Origin: Deltaproteobacteria bacterium
Lineage (GTDB): Bacteria > Campylobacterota_A > Desulfurellia > JAGGSF01
Assembly: GCA_021159305.1 (NCBI GenBank)
Contig: JAGGSB010000009.1
Span: 1-37,714 of the forward strand
Length of the DNA: 37,714 nt
Direction: 5' to 3'
In this document: in pieces, positions 34,266 to 37,714 of the stretch
Layout: every line of letters begins with the position of its first letter
Position numbering within the stretch: the stretch's first letter is position 1
Position numbers and translations under genes: made by a program
The notes under the pieces: model-generated
Databases searched by the model: none
Told to the model about the DNA's origin: nothing
The model's input: only the letters and a program-made list of their open reading frames with translations

Positions 34266-35905
34266 AAAAAATATTCCTGTTAATTATATTTTTTTCCTTG
34301 TGTGCATGTGCTACGCCCCAGATTAAAACATATCATTCGTCGTCTCTTTATTATCATTATATGCTTGCTCATATCTACATAAATGAACATAAGATTGATA
34401 AGGCAAAAGCAGAATATGAATGGATGCTAAAGAATAGCAAAAAGCCGCTTTTTTATGAGGAATATGCCAGGCTTTTAGCAAGAGGGGATCCTGAAAAGAG
34501 TATTCGTCTTTTGCGAAGGGCTATTGATATGGATCCGGATAGAAAATCTGCCTATCTTTTACTATCTGGTTTGCTCTTGCAGCTTTCAAGGGTTGACGAA
34601 TCGGTTGTTGTGCTTCGTGATGCGTCTCACAGGTTTCATGATGCGGATATATATTTGAGATGGGGGCTTATCACTGTGAGCAAGGGTGATGTTGCAGAAG
34701 CCTTAAAGATATGGAGAGAAGGGTTGTCTTTTAATCCTGATGATACCTCATTACTTTTTTACATTGCCTTAGAATACAGGGAGGGACATTTTTACAAAAC
34801 TGCTCTTGTCTATGCTAAGAAAGCATACAGTTTGAATGAACAATCAGCTAAGTTAGCTCTTTTAGTAGGGGATATATATATGGATGAGGGTAAGTTAAAA
34901 AAGATGGTTTCTTTTTATGAATATGCCTTAGACAAGGTGGGAGACAAGGTGCCTTTGTTGATTGAGCTTTCACAGGCTTATGAAAAATTGAATATGCCGC
35001 AAAAGGAAGAAAAAATATACCAGCGACTTCTTAAGCACGAGGAAGATATAGATGTTATGGAGAGACTAGGTATATTGTATATTAAAAGAGGAGAGTATAA
35101 AAAAGCCGTTGATGTTCTGGATAGATTGCGCAGAATTGAGGAGAGTGATCGCGTCAATTACTTTTTGGGCTTGGCTTATTATCTTAAGGAAGATTACCCG
35201 CAGGCATTAAAATTTTTCTCTTATATAAAGATAGGTAGTGGTTTTTACTCTTTGGGTGTGCAGAGAACTGTAGATATGTATAAAAAAGAAAAAAAAATGA
35301 AAGAAGCCATTGAAGTTTTGAATAAGGCTATAGACTTAAAACCGTTAGATAGCGAGTTGTATTTTTCACTCGCCTCTTTGTATGAGGAAAAAAAGGACTG
35401 GTTGAAGGTTGTGGATGTTTTACAAGAGGGAATGAGCAGGATTCCTCTTGATGTAAACTTCCCGTATTACTTAGCAGATGTGTACTATGTAGATTTGCAC
35501 GATGTAAATAAGAGTATTGATTATCTAAATAAAGTATTAAATATAGACCCGAATAATGCCTCCGCTTTGAATTACTTAGGTTATCTGTATATAGATGAGG
35601 ATATAAATGTAAATAAAGGCATGGAGTTGGTAAAAAAAGCATTGAGTATTTCTCCAAACAATGGATATTATTTGGATAGCTTAGGCTGGGGTTATTACAG
35701 GCAGGATGATTATAAAAAGGCGTTGGAGTATTTAGAAAAGGCATTGAATGCAGTTGAAAATGAACCTGTTATCATGCTACACTTAGCCAATTTATATGTA
35801 AAGTTGAACAGAAAAAAAGAAGCAATGGATATGGTAAATAAAATTTTAAAGATTAAACCGGACGACAAAGATGCAAGAGAATTTCTCCAAAGTATCCAAA
35901 AATAA
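34262..35905 (+). CDS. TPR-repeat lipoprotein
   Basis: A 547-aa protein. MKKIFLLIIFFSLCAC is a lipoprotein signal (lipobox LCAC, Cys16). The rest is about a dozen tetratricopeptide repeats of 34 residues, for example DVAEALKIWREGLSFNPDDTS, KKAVDVLDRLRRI, NKSIDYLNKVLNIDPNNASALNYLGYLY and YKKALEYLEKALNAVENEP. TPR arrays act as protein docking scaffolds, so it is probably a periplasmic outer-membrane assembly or envelope adaptor; the partner is unknown. It starts with GTG overlapping the uvrC stop (GTGA). It would be a cargo of the LolCD system encoded upstream. Confidence 0.88.
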   Translation: MKKIFLLIIFFSLCACATPQIKTYHSSSLYYHYMLAHIYINEHKIDKAKAEYEWMLKNSKKPLFYEEYARLLARGDPEKSIRLLRRAIDMDPDRKSAYLLLSGLLLQLSRVDESVVVLRDASHRFHDADIYLRWGLITVSKGDVAEALKIWREGLSFNPDDTSLLFYIALEYREGHFYKTALVYAKKAYSLNEQSAKLALLVGDIYMDEGKLKKMVSFYEYALDKVGDKVPLLIELSQAYEKLNMPQKEEKIYQRLLKHEEDIDVMERLGILYIKRGEYKKAVDVLDRLRRIEESDRVNYFLGLAYYLKEDYPQALKFFSYIKIGSGFYSLGVQRTVDMYKKEKKMKEAIEVLNKAIDLKPLDSELYFSLASLYEEKKDWLKVVDVLQEGMSRIPLDVNFPYYLADVYYVDLHDVNKSIDYLNKVLNIDPNNASALNYLGYLYIDEDINVNKGMELVKKALSISPNNGYYLDSLGWGYYRQDDYKKALEYLEKALNAVENEPVIMLHLANLYVKLNRKKEAMDMVNKILKIKPDDKDAREFLQSIQK

Positions 35906-36419
35906 TCTTCCAAATATTCTTTCCTTATCAAGAATATTTTTGACTATACCAATAGTTATTTGTATTTATACGGGTACTGATTTTTCCAATATTATTGCTA
36001 TATTGCTTATTCTTGTTGCCGCTGCTACCGATGTTTTAGATGGTTTAATTGCCAGACGGATGAAATTGGTCACTGATGTTGGGAAATTTCTTGATCCCCT
36101 ATCCGATAAGATTCTCATATGTTCTATATTCATAACAATGATAGAAACCATTCATATTCCCTTTTGGGCGGTTATTCTTATTATAGTTAGGGAGCTTTCT
36201 GTAACCAGTTTAAGGAGTATGGCTGTCCAGAAAGTGGTGTTGGAAGCAAAGTGGGCGGGCAAATGGAAGACTGCTTTGCAGCTTATCTGTATATTGTTAC
36301 TTTTGTCTAAATTTAAGATATATGGATTATGTCTATTTTATCTTGTTGTGATTTTGACTTTATTTTCTGGCGCAATGTATTTTATATCCTATTTTAAGAA
36401 GTATGATAAAAATCCTTAG
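35871..36419 (+). CDS. pgsA: CDP-diacylglycerol-glycerol-3-phosphate 3-phosphatidyltransferase
   Basis: PgsA makes phosphatidylglycerol phosphate, the first step to phosphatidylglycerol and cardiolipin, in the inner membrane. The 182-aa protein has NLPNILSLSRI at the start, several membrane helices, and the complete CDP-alcohol phosphatidyltransferase motif with Asp54, Asp57, Gly58, Ala61, Arg62, Gly71, Asp75 and Asp79 in DVLDGLIARR........GKFLDPLSD. RELSVTSLRSMA and KWAGKWKTALQ are typical of PgsA rather than phosphatidylserine synthase. It overlaps the TPR gene by 35 nt and the next gene by 17 nt. The ATG at 35871 lacks a strong ribosome binding site but is the only ATG before the conserved region. 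Confidence 0.92.
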   Translation: MQENFSKVSKNNLPNILSLSRIFLTIPIVICIYTGTDFSNIIAILLILVAAATDVLDGLIARRMKLVTDVGKFLDPLSDKILICSIFITMIETIHIPFWAVILIIVRELSVTSLRSMAVQKVVLEAKWAGKWKTALQLICILLLLSKFKIYGLCLFYLVVILTLFSGAMYFISYFKKYDKNP

Positions 36420-37245
36420 GATGATAAAGGTAGAGCATACTGTCTTTGCCTTCCCCTTTGCCTTTGTGGGTGCGTTGATGGCAATTCATGCTATACCCCC
36501 TTTAAGAATTATTTTTTTTATCGTTGTTGCGATGATCAGTGCTCGTTCGGCGGCGATGACTTTGAATAGGATTATAGATCGAAGATTTGATGCGTTAAAT
36601 ATACGCACGAAAAATAGAGAGATACCAGCAGGCAAGGTGAAAGTAAGAAATGCGTGGATATTTACCATTGCTTCACTTATCGTATTTGAGTTTTCTGCAT
36701 TTTGTTTAAACAATTTGTGCTTTATGCTTTCTCCCATTGCCCTTTTTTTTATTCTCACTTATTCTTATAGCAAGAGATTCACGCCTTTATGTCATCTGTA
36801 TTTGGGAGCCACGGATGCGATTGCTCCTTTGGGTGGCTATATAGCGGCAAAAGGAGCTTTTGGGTTAGATGCAATTTTTCTTTCTTTAGGTGTGATGTTC
36901 TGGATAGCAGGATTTGATATTCTGTATAGTCTTCAAGATGTGGAATTTGATAAAAAGGCAGGTCTTTATTCCTTGCCCGTGTCTTTGGGCGAAGATAAAG
37001 CTTTGATTATTGCTCGTCTGTTTCACCTTTTTACTGTTGTTCTGTTTTTCCTTGCCTTTTATTATTGCGGATTGCATATCTTTTCTTATATAGCTGTTGT
37101 TATATCTGCTTTCCTCCTAATCTATGAACACCTGCTTGCCCGTCCTCGTGAGTTGGATAAGATCAATATTGCTTTCTTTAATATCAATGGTTATATTAGT
37201 ATTATCCTGTTTGTGTTTGTTTTTATGGATATTTTAATATTATGA
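36403..37245 (+). CDS. UbiA-family prenyltransferase (menaquinone-type, MqnP-like)
   Basis: A 280-aa polytopic membrane prenyltransferase. VEHTVFAFPFAFVGALMA opens the protein. The first aspartate-rich motif is NRIIDRRFD with Asn55, Asp59, Asp63, followed by TKNREIPAG; the second is SLQDVEFDKKAGLYSLP with Asp179 and Asp183. These match the TIGR01475 'ubiA_other' group, which includes MqnP of the futalosine menaquinone pathway, better than classical UbiA or MenA. It would attach the polyprenyl tail to the quinone head group. No other mqn gene is in the window, so pathway assignment is inferred. Start 36403 includes the conserved N-terminus; ATG 36421 is an alternative. Overlaps pgsA by 17 nt. 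Confidence 0.85.
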   Translation: MIKILRMIKVEHTVFAFPFAFVGALMAIHAIPPLRIIFFIVVAMISARSAAMTLNRIIDRRFDALNIRTKNREIPAGKVKVRNAWIFTIASLIVFEFSAFCLNNLCFMLSPIALFFILTYSYSKRFTPLCHLYLGATDAIAPLGGYIAAKGAFGLDAIFLSLGVMFWIAGFDILYSLQDVEFDKKAGLYSLPVSLGEDKALIIARLFHLFTVVLFFLAFYYCGLHIFSYIAVVISAFLLIYEHLLARPRELDKINIAFFNINGYISIILFVFVFMDILIL

Positions 37246-37634
37246 GTGAGACCTTTTTCATCTGCCAGGCTATATTTGATGTAATGGTCGTATTGTATTT
37301 AGTAGCAGATAAGTTTATACAAAAGAGACAGAAGGTAACATTCTTGACTTTGATGGATATGGCAAAGAACCTAATGGAAAAAGAACGCATTTTGGCCGAG
37401 AAATTAAAATCTGAGATGGAAAATTATAAAAAAGATAGACAGAAACTGTTAGAAGATATTAAACAGAAAAACGAAATGTTTTTACATTTGTTTTCTATCT
37501 GGGAAAAATTGAAGGATAAGCCTGATTTAAAGGATAAAATCTTAAATTTGGAAGAAAAAGGCTATGATATTTCTTCTATTTCAAAGGAATTAAATCTACC
37601 GGAGGAAGAAGTAAAACTTTTCTTTGGGGTTTAA
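37242..37634 (+). CDS. Small membrane-anchored coiled-coil protein of unknown function
   Basis: I do not recognise a named gene. The 130-aa protein has a hydrophobic N-terminal helix (about residues 5-23) ending at a Lys/Arg-rich segment, then a long charged coiled coil (about 40-85, rich in Lys, Glu and Leu). The compact C-terminal segment (about 105-128) reads GYDISSISKELNLPEEEVKLFF, resembling the helix-turn-helix tail of DUF6115/DUF2802-type proteins. The topology suggests a single-pass membrane anchor with a cytoplasmic rod and a possible DNA- or protein-binding tip. Its ATG overlaps the prenyltransferase stop (ATGA). It is the last gene of the run; no terminator hairpin is visible in the 31 nt that follow. 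Confidence 0.8.
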   Translation: MSETFFICQAIFDVMVVLYLVADKFIQKRQKVTFLTLMDMAKNLMEKERILAEKLKSEMENYKKDRQKLLEDIKQKNEMFLHLFSIWEKLKDKPDLKDKILNLEEKGYDISSISKELNLPEEEVKLFFGV

Positions 37635-37665
37635 ATAAAAATACTCAATATATTGCATGAATGAT

Positions 37666-37714
37666 TTATTCTACTTTTATCTCTATAGTCTGAGAATCTT
37701 TTTCTTTATATTCT
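37666..37714 (-). CDS. Possible C-terminal end of a convergent gene, cut by the window edge
   Basis: Reverse-strand translation from the window edge gives 15 open codons (EYKEKDSQTIEIKVE) ending in TAA at 37668-37666. The composition looks protein-like and a convergent gene here would end the forward gene run. It is too short for identification and could be chance. Confidence 0.3.
   Translation of the reverse strand, partial: EYKEKDSQTIEIKVE

Noticed and set aside
37646-37655. Palindrome CAATATATTG after the last gene as a terminator or operator
   Set aside because: It is AT-rich, only 10 nt, without loop or U-tract; expected by chance in this composition.

Overview
The window is an AT-rich stretch of chromosome from a Gram-negative (diderm), LPS-making bacterium. 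The evidence for the outer membrane is direct: BamA, BamD, Skp, a Lol exporter, LpxD/A/B/K, MsbA, the Kdo transferase WaaA and two heptosyltransferases. The phylum cannot be fixed from sequence reading alone. The order lolC-lolD-bamA-skp-lpxD-fabZ-lpxA-lpxB recalls Desulfuromonas/Geobacter-like and other deep-branching diderms. A menaquinone-type UbiA homologue, a DUF374 (LpxJ-type) acyltransferase, an alpha-type GlnA and a second glutamine synthetase of Bacteroidota type fit no single familiar group. No phage, insertion sequence, CRISPR array, rRNA or defence genes were seen.

Left part (1-10.6 kb): nitrogen and cofactor metabolism. A Bacteroidota-type glutamine synthetase is followed by a decayed 3' end of a second mnmG copy on the opposite strand. 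Next come alpha-type glnA and glutamine-dependent nadE (forward), then a YhcC-family radical SAM gene, mnmG, an NADP-type glutamate dehydrogenase and an OFA-family transporter (all reverse). Ammonium capture (two GS, one GDH) therefore sits beside enzymes that use glutamine or act on tRNA. Promoters with good -35/-10 boxes can be read for the first GS, mnmG, gdhA and the transporter; that of gdhA matches the sigma-70 consensus at all twelve positions with a 17-nt spacer.

Right part (10.84-37.63 kb): a run of 26 protein genes behind a tRNA-Arg(CCG), all on the forward strand. Most neighbours overlap or abut, and no gap exceeds about 12 nt. In order: dciA-like, UDP-sugar dehydrogenase, bamD, hsp20, lon, lolC, lolD, bamA, skp, lpxD, fabZ, lpxA, lpxB, DUF374 acyltransferase, lpxK, msbA, waaA, waaF, second heptosyltransferase, polysaccharide deacetylase, GT4 glycosyltransferase, uvrC, TPR lipoprotein, pgsA, ubiA-family prenyltransferase, and a small membrane-anchored coiled-coil protein. 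It reads as one envelope-building superoperon: outer-membrane protein insertion, lipoprotein sorting, lipid A synthesis in near-pathway order, flipping, core sugars and phospholipid headgroup synthesis, with protein quality control and DNA repair genes embedded. LpxC and the UDP-diacylglucosamine hydrolase (LpxH/I/G) are not in the window.

The most unusual observation is the mnmG remnant at 1642-1800, which records a past duplication or rearrangement around the glutamine synthetase genes. No wholly new biological system could be identified; the remaining findings are mostly unusual arrangements or variants of known families.
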